Assembly (NCBI RefSeq): GCF_000213055.1
Contig: NZ_CM001165.1
Location: forward strand, 7,185,445 to 7,249,444
Direction: 5' to 3'
From: Streptomyces sp. Tu6071
Lineage (GTDB): Bacteria; Actinomycetota; Actinomycetes; Streptomycetales; Streptomycetaceae
Length of the DNA: 64,000 nt
Shown here in pieces: positions 26,353-34,121 of the stretch. Both the position numbers and the translations under genes were made by a program. The notes beneath the pieces are model-generated. The model saw only the letters and a program-made list of their open reading frames with translations, did no database searches and had not been told where the DNA came from. Within the stretch, counting starts at the first letter, position 1; every line of letters begins with the position of its first letter.

Positions 26353-27639
26353 GTGAACGCACCACTCGAAGCGCCGCTCGGCATCGGCATCATCGGCAGC
26401 GGCTTCATCGCCCACTTCCACGTCCGCTCCTGGCAGTCCATCCGCGGCTCCGACATCGTCGCCACCCAGTCCCGCTCCCTGGACCGCGCCCGCGAACTCG
26501 CCTCCAACGCCGAGGAACTGCGCGTCGGCAAGGAAGTCACCGCCTACGACGACATCGCCGCGCTCGTACGGGACGAGCGCGTGGACGCGGTCTGGGTCCT
26601 CACCCCGAACCACACCCGCGTCGAGGTCGTCCGCGCCGTGTGCGAGGAAGTGCGCTCCGGACGCGCGAGCCTTCGCGGCATCGCCGTCGAGAAGCCCCTC
26701 GGCCGCAACCTCGCCGAGGCGCGAGAGGTCGCGGACCTCGTACGCGGCGCCGGACTGCGCCACGCGTACCTGGAGAACCAGGTCTACGCGCCCCGCCTGA
26801 CCCGTACCCGCGAACTCATGTGGGCGCGCGGCGCGAGCCGTTCGGGCACGCCCTACCTCGCCCGCTGCACCGAGGAGCACTCGGGCCCGCACTCGGCGTG
26901 GTTCTGGGACAGCGAGGCGCAGGGCGGCGGCGTCCTCAACGACCTCATGTGCCACTCCCTCGAAGCCGGCCGCTTCCTGCTCACGCCGCCAGGACACGAC
27001 CCCTCCGCGTGGCTGACCCCGGTCTCGGTGACCGCCACCATCGCCTCGCTGCGCTGGGGCCGCGAACGGTACGCCGCCCGCCTCGCCGAGACCCACCCCG
27101 GCGTGCAGGACTACCGCACGACTCCCTCCGAGGACTACGCGAACGCGACGTACACCTTCGTCAACGGCGACGGCGAGCCCGTCATCGTCGAGGCGATGAC
27201 CTCCTGGGGCTACGTCGGCGCCGGGATGCGGCTCTCCTTCGAACTCCTCGGCCCCGAGTACTCGATGAGCGCCAACTCCCTCTCCGGCGACGCGACGGTC
27301 TTCTTCTCCCGCGACCTGGAGCAGCAGGAGGGCGAGGACCTGCTGGAGAAGCAGAACGCGGAGCAGGGACTCATGCCCGTGATCGCCGACGAGCCCGCCG
27401 CCTACGGCTACGTCGCCGAGAACACCCACATCACGCGCGTCTTCGCCGACGGCGGCCAGCCCGCCGAATCGCTCGACAGCGGGGTCGCGGTCACCGAACT
27501 CCTCATGGCCGCCTACTACGCGGCCGAGACCGGCACCGTCGTCCACTTCCCCGTGGACCTCTCCGACTACGTGCCCGCCGTCGCCCGCAAGGCGTGGCAC
27601 CCGCGCACCGCGCCCGCCGCGAAGGAGGCGACCGCGTGA
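26353..27639 (+). CDS. Gfo/Idh/MocA oxidoreductase, long form
   Basis: A 428-residue dehydrogenase, longer than the usual 330-390. The Rossmann domain begins LGIGIIGSGFIAHFHVRSW, the signature is IAVEKPLGRNL near residue 115, and QGGGVLNDLMCHSLEAGRFL is the substrate-site segment with Asp and His. The extra length lies in the C-terminal sheet domain (SRDLEQQEGEDLLEKQNAEQ). GTG 26353 has AAGGA at eight bases. It sits between the importer and the SIS gene and overlaps the latter, so its product should act on the imported sugar. Confidence 0.9.
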   Translation: MNAPLEAPLGIGIIGSGFIAHFHVRSWQSIRGSDIVATQSRSLDRARELASNAEELRVGKEVTAYDDIAALVRDERVDAVWVLTPNHTRVEVVRAVCEEVRSGRASLRGIAVEKPLGRNLAEAREVADLVRGAGLRHAYLENQVYAPRLTRTRELMWARGASRSGTPYLARCTEEHSGPHSAWFWDSEAQGGGVLNDLMCHSLEAGRFLLTPPGHDPSAWLTPVSVTATIASLRWGRERYAARLAETHPGVQDYRTTPSEDYANATYTFVNGDGEPVIVEAMTSWGYVGAGMRLSFELLGPEYSMSANSLSGDATVFFSRDLEQQEGEDLLEKQNAEQGLMPVIADEPAAYGYVAENTHITRVFADGGQPAESLDSGVAVTELLMAAYYAAETGTVVHFPVDLSDYVPAVARKAWHPRTAPAAKEATA

Positions 27640-28661
27640 GCGCCGCACCCGTCTACGGCTACACCTTCGCCGAGGGCCGTGAGGCCGAACTGCCCGCGCT
27701 GCGCGAGGTCGTCGCGGCCTTCCCCGACGCGCTCGACGCGTGGCGCCCGGCCTGGCGACGCGTCCTGCTCGCGGGCATCGGCGCGAGCGGCGCCGCGCTC
27801 GCCTCGCCGCTGTACGCGCTGCGCGAGGCCGGTGTCGACGCCTCGCGCACCGACTGCTCCGACCAGCCGAGCGTCCTCGGCGGCCCGGACATGGTCCTCG
27901 CGCTCTCGCAGAGCGGCCGGAGCCGTGAGACCACCGACCTCGTCGCGCGCTTCCGTGCCGCCGGAGTCCCCACCGCGGCCCTGACCAACGCCGCCACGAG
28001 CCCCCTCAAGGACGCGGCCGGGACCACGTACTCGGTGGGGGACCACCCCGACAGCCGGGTCTCGACGGTCGGCTTCGTCGTGACGTACGCCGCGCTCGGG
28101 ATGCTCACCGACCAGCTCACGCGCGGGCACGCGCACCCCGGCTGGGCGCACGTCGCCGAGGCGGTCGAGGAGACGCTGAGCGGGGCGGCGGGCGCGCTCG
28201 CGGACTTCGCCGCCGGGCCGCTCGCGCGCGGCTCGCTGGACGTCGTCGCCTCGGCGCCGCAGCTCACCACCGCCGAGGCGGTCGCCCTGCTCTTCCGCGA
28301 GGGACCGCTCGTCCCGGCGACGGCCTGCGGGACGCGGACGTACCTGCACGGACCGATGGACGTCGCCTCGGCCGGGACGAGCCACGTCGTGATCGGCGCG
28401 GAGCGCGAGGCGGCGCTCGCGCGGCAGCTCACGCAGAAGCCGACCGGTGTCCTCACCGTCATGGAACGCTCCGTCACCCCGCCGCCCGGCGTGCTCGCGG
28501 TGCGTCTGCCGGAGGGCTTCACGCCGACGCAGCGCGCGCTCGTCGAGGTGTGCGTGCTGCAGGAACTCGTGGCGCGGGTCGCGGAGGTCAGGGACGAGCC
28601 GGTCGACAAGGTCGCCTTCGCCCGCGAGGACACGAAGATCGCGGCGCTCGCGGAGCTGTGA
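27636..28661 (+). CDS. SIS-domain sugar isomerase/deaminase-like protein
   Basis: A 341-residue protein with two SIS domains, like the isomerase half of GlmS and the AgaS/FrlB-type deaminases and deglycases. LLAGIGASGAALASPLYAL and LALSQSGRSRETTDLVARF (about residues 87-105) are the SIS phosphosugar-binding segments. EGPLVPATACGTRTYLHGP belongs to the second SIS domain. There is no glutaminase domain, so synthesis with glutamine is unlikely. GTG 27636 overlaps the preceding stop and has GAAGGAGG at seven bases. It likely isomerises, deaminates or deglycates the phosphorylated sugar made by the cluster's kinase. Confidence 0.87.
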   Translation: MSAAPVYGYTFAEGREAELPALREVVAAFPDALDAWRPAWRRVLLAGIGASGAALASPLYALREAGVDASRTDCSDQPSVLGGPDMVLALSQSGRSRETTDLVARFRAAGVPTAALTNAATSPLKDAAGTTYSVGDHPDSRVSTVGFVVTYAALGMLTDQLTRGHAHPGWAHVAEAVEETLSGAAGALADFAAGPLARGSLDVVASAPQLTTAEAVALLFREGPLVPATACGTRTYLHGPMDVASAGTSHVVIGAEREAALARQLTQKPTGVLTVMERSVTPPPGVLAVRLPEGFTPTQRALVEVCVLQELVARVAEVRDEPVDKVAFAREDTKIAALAEL

Positions 28662-28677
28662 GCCCGTACGCGCGGGC

Positions 28678-28735
28678 GGCGGCCGGGGCTGGGGAGCGGC
28701 GGGACGGGAGAGCCGTGCCCTCCCGCCCGGCCGCC
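28678..28735. terminator. Hairpin after the SIS gene
   Basis: GGCGGCCGGG (28678-28687) pairs with CCCGGCCGCC (28726-28735), with extra G/C pairing inside. It lies 16 bases after the SIS stop and before the convergent phosphodiesterase-like gene. Confidence 0.5.
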
Positions 28736-28783
28736 GACGCGCGGCGCCCTCAGGCCCCTGCCGCCGACGGGCGGCGCCCTCAG
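28730..28783. repeat. 24-base tandem copy over a stop codon
   Basis: Positions 28730-28753 and 28760-28783 match at 23 of 24 bases, on a 30-base period. The second copy contains the stop of the minus-strand phosphodiesterase-like gene, so the copied piece is the end of that gene. Confidence 0.7.
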
Positions 28784-30294
28784 CTCCGCACCACCGCCAC
28801 GTCGTCCACCGTCCAGTACCAGTTGTTGCCCGCCGTGTACCGGAACCGCACCCGCGCGGTCCGGGCACCCGCCGGGACCTGGAGCGGGATCGTCTCGACG
28901 CGCGAGGACACGTCGGCGGTGTACGTCCGCACGGAGACGGGCGCCGCGCCGTCGTACGACACCAGCACCTCGCCGCGCTGGGGCGACTCCTGCCGGTAGT
29001 ACGTCGTGTAGCGCAGGACACTGCCCGCCGACACCGCCCAGGCCGGGCTGACGAGGATCGAGTCGAAGCCGCCCGTGTACGAGCGGTCGGCCCACTCGTC
29101 GCCGTCCGCGACCGCGAAGACGTTCCGCGCGCGGACGTTGTTCTCGCGGCCCTGCCCGCGTTCGGCCGCGCTCCAGAACTCGTCCGTCGTGAAGCTCCAG
29201 CCGCGCCACTCGGTGACGCCGCCGCTCATGCCGGTGTTCTCGACGCTCCAGCCGCTCGGCGCGGTGTGCGTGAAGCCGAGTGTCCCGGCCGGGATGCCCG
29301 TCTCGTCCACGCGCGTGCCGAGCGCGGGACGCAGCGTGTCGAAGGGATCGCCGGAACTCTGCGCGAGCGGACGCCCGTCGAGCCCCCACGCCGGGTCGAC
29401 GGGCACGCCGAGGTGCGCGAGCGCGGTCGCCGCGACGTCCGGCATCCGCACGTCGTACCGCACGCTCCCGGCGGGGAGCCCGCCGCCCGAGGCGACGAGG
29501 AAGGTCTGCCGCTCGGGCAGCGTGTTGCCGCCGTGGCCGCCCGGGTCGGTGTGCCCGTGATCGGTCGTCACGAGGAGGAGCCAGTCCTCCTGCGCGTACG
29601 TGGCCCGGCCGCGTACGGCGCCGAGGAGCTGCCCGAGCTGGGCGTCGGCCGTCGCGAGCGCCGCCAGGTACTGGCTGCTCGCGGCGCCGTAGGAGTGCCC
29701 GGCGTGGTCGACGTTGTCGAGGTGGACGAAGACGGCGTCGTGGTTCCCTTCGCGCAGGGCGGCCACGGCGCGCTGCGTCGTCCCGGTGTCGTACTCGGCC
29801 TCGGGCGTCGAGACGCGCGTGTCGACCTCCGGCGAGAACACGGTGGTGGTGAGCGGGTTCCAGGAGGCGACGGCGTACGTCGACAGGGCAGGCCGGTACC
29901 GCTCGGCGCGGGTCAGGAAGTCGGGGTAGAGGTCGAACCGCCCGCCGGTGAAGGTGTTGTCGCGCACCTTGTGCTTGTCGGGCCACACGCCGGTGAGGAT
30001 CGTGGACCAGCCCGGCCCGGAGAGCGTGGGGGCGAGGGGTTCGCTGTAGAGGAGGCTCTGCGCGGTCACGCCGGAGGCGCGCAGGGAGTCCAGGTGCGGG
30101 GTCCCCGCGGCGGCCGTACGGCCGAGCAGGGCGCCGTCGATGCCGAGGAGCAGCACCTTCGGCGTGCGGGCCGCGGCGCGGGCGGGGGAGAGGGGGAGGG
30201 CCGCCCCGAGGAGGACGGCCCCGGTGCCGCCGAGGACGGCGCGGCGCGAGGGGGAGCGGGAGGAGAGGGGGCCGGTCGTGCTGTCTGCGGGCAT
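28780..30294 (-). CDS. Exported alkaline-phosphatase-superfamily phosphodiesterase-like protein
   Basis: A 504-residue protein with a Tat-like signal (SRRAVLGGTGAVLLGAAL). The catalytic domain fits the nucleotide pyrophosphatase/phosphodiesterase branch: LLLGIDGALL (metal Asp), LAPTLSGPGWSTILTGV (nucleophile Thr), HLDNVDHAGHSYG and TTDHGHTDPGGHGG (metal Asp and His). A C-terminal jelly-roll of about 170 residues follows. ATG 30294 has GGAG at seven bases; GTG 30297 is adjacent. It should hydrolyse phosphoesters outside the membrane. Downstream of an aminophosphonate-type oxidase, a phosphonoacetate-hydrolase-like role is conceivable but the export signal argues against it. Confidence 0.85.
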   Translation of the reverse strand: MPADSTTGPLSSRSPSRRAVLGGTGAVLLGAALPLSPARAAARTPKVLLLGIDGALLGRTAAAGTPHLDSLRASGVTAQSLLYSEPLAPTLSGPGWSTILTGVWPDKHKVRDNTFTGGRFDLYPDFLTRAERYRPALSTYAVASWNPLTTTVFSPEVDTRVSTPEAEYDTGTTQRAVAALREGNHDAVFVHLDNVDHAGHSYGAASSQYLAALATADAQLGQLLGAVRGRATYAQEDWLLLVTTDHGHTDPGGHGGNTLPERQTFLVASGGGLPAGSVRYDVRMPDVAATALAHLGVPVDPAWGLDGRPLAQSSGDPFDTLRPALGTRVDETGIPAGTLGFTHTAPSGWSVENTGMSGGVTEWRGWSFTTDEFWSAAERGQGRENNVRARNVFAVADGDEWADRSYTGGFDSILVSPAWAVSAGSVLRYTTYYRQESPQRGEVLVSYDGAAPVSVRTYTADVSSRVETIPLQVPAGARTARVRFRYTAGNNWYWTVDDVAVVRS

Positions 30295-30369
30295 CACAGG
30301 GCTCCGTTTTCCGTGGGGTCGACGGGTCGTCGCGCAGGGGCGGTGACCTCGGGGTGGCGCTGTTCCGTG

Positions 30370-30423
30370 GGGTGCGGGTGCGGGTGCGGGTGCGGGTGCG
30401 GGTGCGGGTGCGGGTGCGGGTGC
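30370..30423. repeat. Nine copies of GGGTGC
   Basis: An uninterrupted run of nine 6-base units fills a quarter of the gap between the oxidoreductase end and the phosphodiesterase-like start. Runs of three G every six bases on one strand could form a G-quadruplex. It lies 76 bases upstream of the phosphodiesterase-like gene. Confidence 0.95.
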
Positions 30424-30496
30424 GCGGAGCGGCCGGTTGCCGTCCGGGGCGGGGAGGCCGCGGGGTGAGGGGGCGCCGGGGGACGACCGGGTGTCG

Positions 30497-31621
30497 TCAC
30501 CAGCCGACGAGGTCGGCGGTCCGTTCGGCGATCGCGGGCGAGCACGTCATGCCCCGGCCCCCGGGGCCGGTCACGAGCCACACCCCGTCGGAGACCTCCT
30601 GCCGGTGCACGACTTGGGACGTGTCGGTGCACTGCGCGTACACACCGGCCCAGCGGTGCCGGACGCGCGGCAGCGGACGGCCGAGGTAGGACTCGACGAC
30701 GGCCGTCAGGTGCTCGTACGGCTCCTCGACCGTGTCGAAGGGGAAGGGGTGCGCGTACGCGTGCGTGTCGCCGATCGTGAGGCCGCCGTCGCGCCGCTGC
30801 ACCATCAGCAGCTGCATCGCGTGCTCCGCCGCGACCGGCGCCTGCGGCTGCCCGGTGGCGAGCGCGTCCAGTGCCTCGCCCGCGTACGCCGGGTAGTAGC
30901 GGAAGGAGTCGGGGTCGGCGACGGATGTCGTCAGCGGCTCCCCCAGGGGATCGGTCTGCATCATCTGGAGGCGTACGCGGCGCACCGGCAGGCCGGGACC
31001 CGCAAGTTCCCGTACGAGACCGCCGAGCCAGGCCCCGGTCGCGAGGATCACCGTGTCCCCCGCGTGCGTGTCCCCGTGGTCGTCGCGCACCCGCGCGGCG
31101 CCCGTGACCTCCCGCACCTCGCGCCCGCCGAGGAACGTGTACCGGCCCGAGGCCAGCAGCGCTTCCTTCAGCGCGAGTTGCGCCGTCCTGGGCTCGACGG
31201 CCGCGTCCCGCTCGCACCACAGGGCCGCGGTGAACTCCCCGCGCAGCGCCGGATTCACCGCGCGCGCCTCCTCGGCGGTGAGCAGCGTGAAGCCGCGCGC
31301 GCCCGCGTCCGGCCGGGCGAGCGCCGCCTCCGCCACGCCCACCTCCAACGGGGTCCGCAGCGGGGTGAGCGAACCGCAGGCCCGGAAGCCGATCCGCGGC
31401 ACCCGCTCCCCGATCCCCTCCCACAACTCCCGGGCGCGCAGGGCCGTTTCCAGCTCCGGGCCACCGGCCCGACCGCTCACCCAGATCTGCCCGAAGTTGC
31501 GCAGCGAGGCGCCCCGCGCCTCCGCCTCGCGCTCGATGTGCACGACCTCGTGGCCGCGACCTACCGCGTGCCAGGCGTGCATGCTGCCCACCACGCCCGC
31601 TCCTACGACGATGACCTTCAT
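30497..31621 (-). CDS. FAD-dependent oxidoreductase, TIGR03364-type
   Basis: A 374-residue DAO-type flavoprotein. MKVIVVGAGVVGSMHAWHAV gives the FAD-binding GxGxxG motif, EREAEARGASLRNFGQIWVS is characteristic of the TIGR03364 group, and the C-terminal VTGPGGRGMTCSPAIAE ends the FAD domain. TIGR03364 proteins are known mostly from aminophosphonate catabolism, where they oxidatively deaminate the amine. Here no phosphonatase or phosphonate transporter is adjacent, but a UTRA-type GntR regulator lies just upstream. ATG 31621 lacks a strong ribosome site. Oxidation of an amine or amino acid other than a phosphonate is also possible. Confidence 0.82.
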   Translation of the reverse strand: MKVIVVGAGVVGSMHAWHAVGRGHEVVHIEREAEARGASLRNFGQIWVSGRAGGPELETALRARELWEGIGERVPRIGFRACGSLTPLRTPLEVGVAEAALARPDAGARGFTLLTAEEARAVNPALRGEFTAALWCERDAAVEPRTAQLALKEALLASGRYTFLGGREVREVTGAARVRDDHGDTHAGDTVILATGAWLGGLVRELAGPGLPVRRVRLQMMQTDPLGEPLTTSVADPDSFRYYPAYAGEALDALATGQPQAPVAAEHAMQLLMVQRRDGGLTIGDTHAYAHPFPFDTVEEPYEHLTAVVESYLGRPLPRVRHRWAGVYAQCTDTSQVVHRQEVSDGVWLVTGPGGRGMTCSPAIAERTADLVGW

Positions 31622-31696
31622 GCGACGAGACTCACGGCGGCGGATGGCGCGCGGCGGTCCGTTCGCCGACCGGCGGATGAACCGGCCGCCAATCCT

Positions 31697-31708
31697 GGAC
31701 CAGACCCG
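31697..31708. promoter_or_regulatory. GntR operator candidate
   Basis: TGGACCAGACCC matches the palindromic HutC/DasR-type operator (TGGTCTAGACCA) at 9 of 12 bases. It lies between the GntR gene and the oxidoreductase gene, upstream of the latter. It suits control of the oxidoreductase by the neighbouring GntR protein. Confidence 0.4.
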
Positions 31709-31763
31709 TTATCATCCCGTGATGCAAGGGGTGGCGTAAGTGACGGTTTCCACCGGTACGGAG

Positions 31764-32531
31764 CTACTCCGCCGCCTCGCTCAGCCGTGTCGTGAACGAG
31801 AACCGGTCCCCCCGGTACAGCGTCCTGACCCGCTCCAGGCGCCGCCCCGCCGTGTCCCGCGAGACGCGGTGCAGCAGCAGCATCGGCAGCGCGGGAGGAG
31901 TCCCGATCAGGAGCGCCTCGCGCGGCGAGGCGAGTACGGTCTCGATCCGCTCCTCGGCGGTGCCGAACCCGATCCCGAGCCGTTCGCGCAGATAGGCGTA
32001 GAAGGAGGAGTCCGGGTCGAAGTCCCGCTCCAGGTCCGGCACCCGCGCCACCGGCACGTACGTGCTCTCCAGCCCCACCCGCTCGTCGTCTGCGAGCAGC
32101 ACCCGCTCCAGATGCCACACCGCCTCGCCTTCCGCGAGCCCCAGCTCCGCGGCGAGCGCGGCCGGGCACGGGAAGCGGTCGAGCCCGATCAGCGACCTCC
32201 CCGGCCTGTGCCCCTGCCTGCGCACCCCCTCCGTGTAGCTTCCCAGGGACAGCGGCTGCTCCAGCTTGGGGCCCGCCACCACCGTTCCCCGGCCCTGCCG
32301 CCGCAGTCGCCCTTCGAGGAGCAGTTCCCGCAGCGCCTGCCGCACCGTCTCGCGCGCCACCTCGTACCGCGCGGCCAGTTCGCGTTCGGTCGGCAGCGGC
32401 GTCCCGCTCTCCCACGTGTCGAGCAGAGCGGAGATCCGCGCCTTCACCGCGTAGTACTTCGGGACCCGGCCGTGCTCGGGCACCCCGCCGCGCACCGGGG
32501 CGCCCGGGTCCTGCTCCAGGGGGTAGTCCAT
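31764..32531 (-). CDS. GntR/HutC-family transcriptional regulator
   Basis: A 255-residue regulator. The N-terminal winged helix has TPLPTERELAARYEVARETVRQALRELLLEG split over residues 33-63, and the C-terminal UTRA domain runs through LAEGEAVWHLERVLLADDE to RFSFTTRL. UTRA regulators of this kind respond to sugars, amino acids or phosphonates. ATG 32531 is preferred over a longer GC-rich frame. It lies 62 bases after the MFS gene and 142 before the oxidoreductase gene on the same strand, and is likely to control one or both. Confidence 0.9.
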   Translation of the reverse strand: MDYPLEQDPGAPVRGGVPEHGRVPKYYAVKARISALLDTWESGTPLPTERELAARYEVARETVRQALRELLLEGRLRRQGRGTVVAGPKLEQPLSLGSYTEGVRRQGHRPGRSLIGLDRFPCPAALAAELGLAEGEAVWHLERVLLADDERVGLESTYVPVARVPDLERDFDPDSSFYAYLRERLGIGFGTAEERIETVLASPREALLIGTPPALPMLLLHRVSRDTAGRRLERVRTLYRGDRFSFTTRLSEAAE

Positions 32532-32593
32532 GGTCAGGATGCTCTCAGACGGGGGAGGGGCCCCGGGCCCGATCCGCCGTCCCCCCGCCCCCC

Positions 32594-34090
32594 TCAGTTC
32601 CGCTCGCAGTCCCCCGGCTCCAGCGGGGGAGCGGCGAGGCCCGCGTGGGTGCGGCAGCGGGGCTCGGCGGGCTCCTCGTCGCGGGGCGGTTCGCCGGGGC
32701 GCCGTACGAAGCAGAAGGCGAGGGCCGCCGCGAGGACGAGCAGACCGGCCATGCCCCAGGCCGCGCGGTGGAACGCCGCATTGACCTGCGGGGCGCTGCG
32801 GTAGGCGTTGTCCGAGAGACCCACGGCGAGCGGGAGCGCGGCGACGACGAGGAGTTGCGCGATGCGCGCCGCCGTGTTGTTCACGCCGCTCGCGAGCCCG
32901 GCGCGCTCCGCGTCCACCGAGGCGAGCACCGTCGCCGTGAGCGGCGCCACGAAGACACTCATCCCGAGGCCCATCACCGCGACCGCCGGGAAGACGTCCG
33001 GGAAGTACGAGGCACCCGGCGCGATCCGCAGCATCAGCAGCGCCCCGCACGCCGCCACCAGCGGCCCCACCGTCAGCGGCACCCGGGGCCCGATCCGCCG
33101 CGCCAGATCACCCGAGGGCGCCGAGAGCACGAGCATGAGCAGCGTGATCGGCAGGCTCGCGACGCCCGCTTCGAGCGCGTCGTAGCCGAGACCGTTCTGC
33201 AACTGCACGGGCAGCAGGAACAGCACGCCGCCGATCGCCGCGTACAGACACAGCGTCATGAGGTTCGTGACACTGAACAGGCGCGAGGAGAAGAGGCCGA
33301 GCGGCAGCATCGGCTCCCGCGCCCGCCGCTCCACCACGAGGAACGCCACCCCCGCCGCGAGCCCCACCACGAGCGGTACGAGCAGCCGCCCGGGACTCGC
33401 GCCCTTCGCCGTGATGAGCGCGTAGCTGATCCCCGCGAGGAAGAGCGCGCCGAGCGCGGCGCCCGTCCAGTCGAAACGGCCCGTCGCCGCCGGGTCGCGG
33501 CTCTCGGGCACGTGCCGCAGCGCGAGCGCGACGACGACCGCGCCGAGCGGCAGATTGATGAAGAAGATCCACCGCCAGCCTGGCCCGTCGATGAGCCACC
33601 CACCGAGGAAGGGCCCCACCGCGCCCGCGACCCCGGTCAGCCCCGACCACGCGCCCACCGCCTTCGCCTGGTCCTCCTCGCGGAACGAGGCCCGTACGAG
33701 CGCGAGCGAACCCGGCGTCAGCAGCGCCCCGCCCACCCCCTGGAGCGCCCGCGCCGCGATGAGCAGCCCCCCGTCCCACGCGAAGCCGCACAGCGCCGAG
33801 GCGAGCGCGAACCACACGGCGCCCGCGACCAGCGTGCGCCGCCTGCCGAGCCGGTCGCCGAGCGCCCCGCCGAGCAGCAGGAGCGCCGAGAGCGTCAGCA
33901 TGTACGCGTTGACGACCCACTGGAGCGTCGCGAGCGACACATCGAGGTCGCTCCCGATGCGTGGCAGCGCGACGTTGACGACCGTCCCGTCGAGCATCGA
34001 CATCCCGGAGGCGAGCACCGCGCACGCGAGCACCCAGCGCCCGCGCGCCGAGGACAGCGCGATGCCCGTCCCCCGCGCGGCGGCGCTCAC
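32594..34090 (-). CDS. MFS drug transporter, DHA2 type (14 helices)
   Basis: A 498-residue proton-driven exporter. ASGMSMLDGTVVNVALPRIG (about residues 22-41) is motif D1, GDRLGRRRTLVAGAVWF motif A, and LQGVGGALLTPGSLALV motif B/C region of DHA2 proteins. The C-terminal tail is hydrophilic. GTG 34090 is 31 bases from the phosphoketolase stop and lacks a clear ribosome site. Substrates of this family include antibiotics and dyes; none can be named. Confidence 0.9.
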   Translation of the reverse strand: MSAAARGTGIALSSARGRWVLACAVLASGMSMLDGTVVNVALPRIGSDLDVSLATLQWVVNAYMLTLSALLLLGGALGDRLGRRRTLVAGAVWFALASALCGFAWDGGLLIAARALQGVGGALLTPGSLALVRASFREEDQAKAVGAWSGLTGVAGAVGPFLGGWLIDGPGWRWIFFINLPLGAVVVALALRHVPESRDPAATGRFDWTGAALGALFLAGISYALITAKGASPGRLLVPLVVGLAAGVAFLVVERRAREPMLPLGLFSSRLFSVTNLMTLCLYAAIGGVLFLLPVQLQNGLGYDALEAGVASLPITLLMLVLSAPSGDLARRIGPRVPLTVGPLVAACGALLMLRIAPGASYFPDVFPAVAVMGLGMSVFVAPLTATVLASVDAERAGLASGVNNTAARIAQLLVVAALPLAVGLSDNAYRSAPQVNAAFHRAAWGMAGLLVLAAALAFCFVRRPGEPPRDEEPAEPRCRTHAGLAAPPLEPGDCERN

Positions 34091-34121
34091 CGCCCGCCCC
34101 CGCCGCCGCGCTCCGCCGGGT

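Noticed and set aside
30354..30689. Frame encoding alternating Arg-Val, and His-Pro on the other strand
   Set aside because: It only translates the GGGTGC repeat; no real protein.
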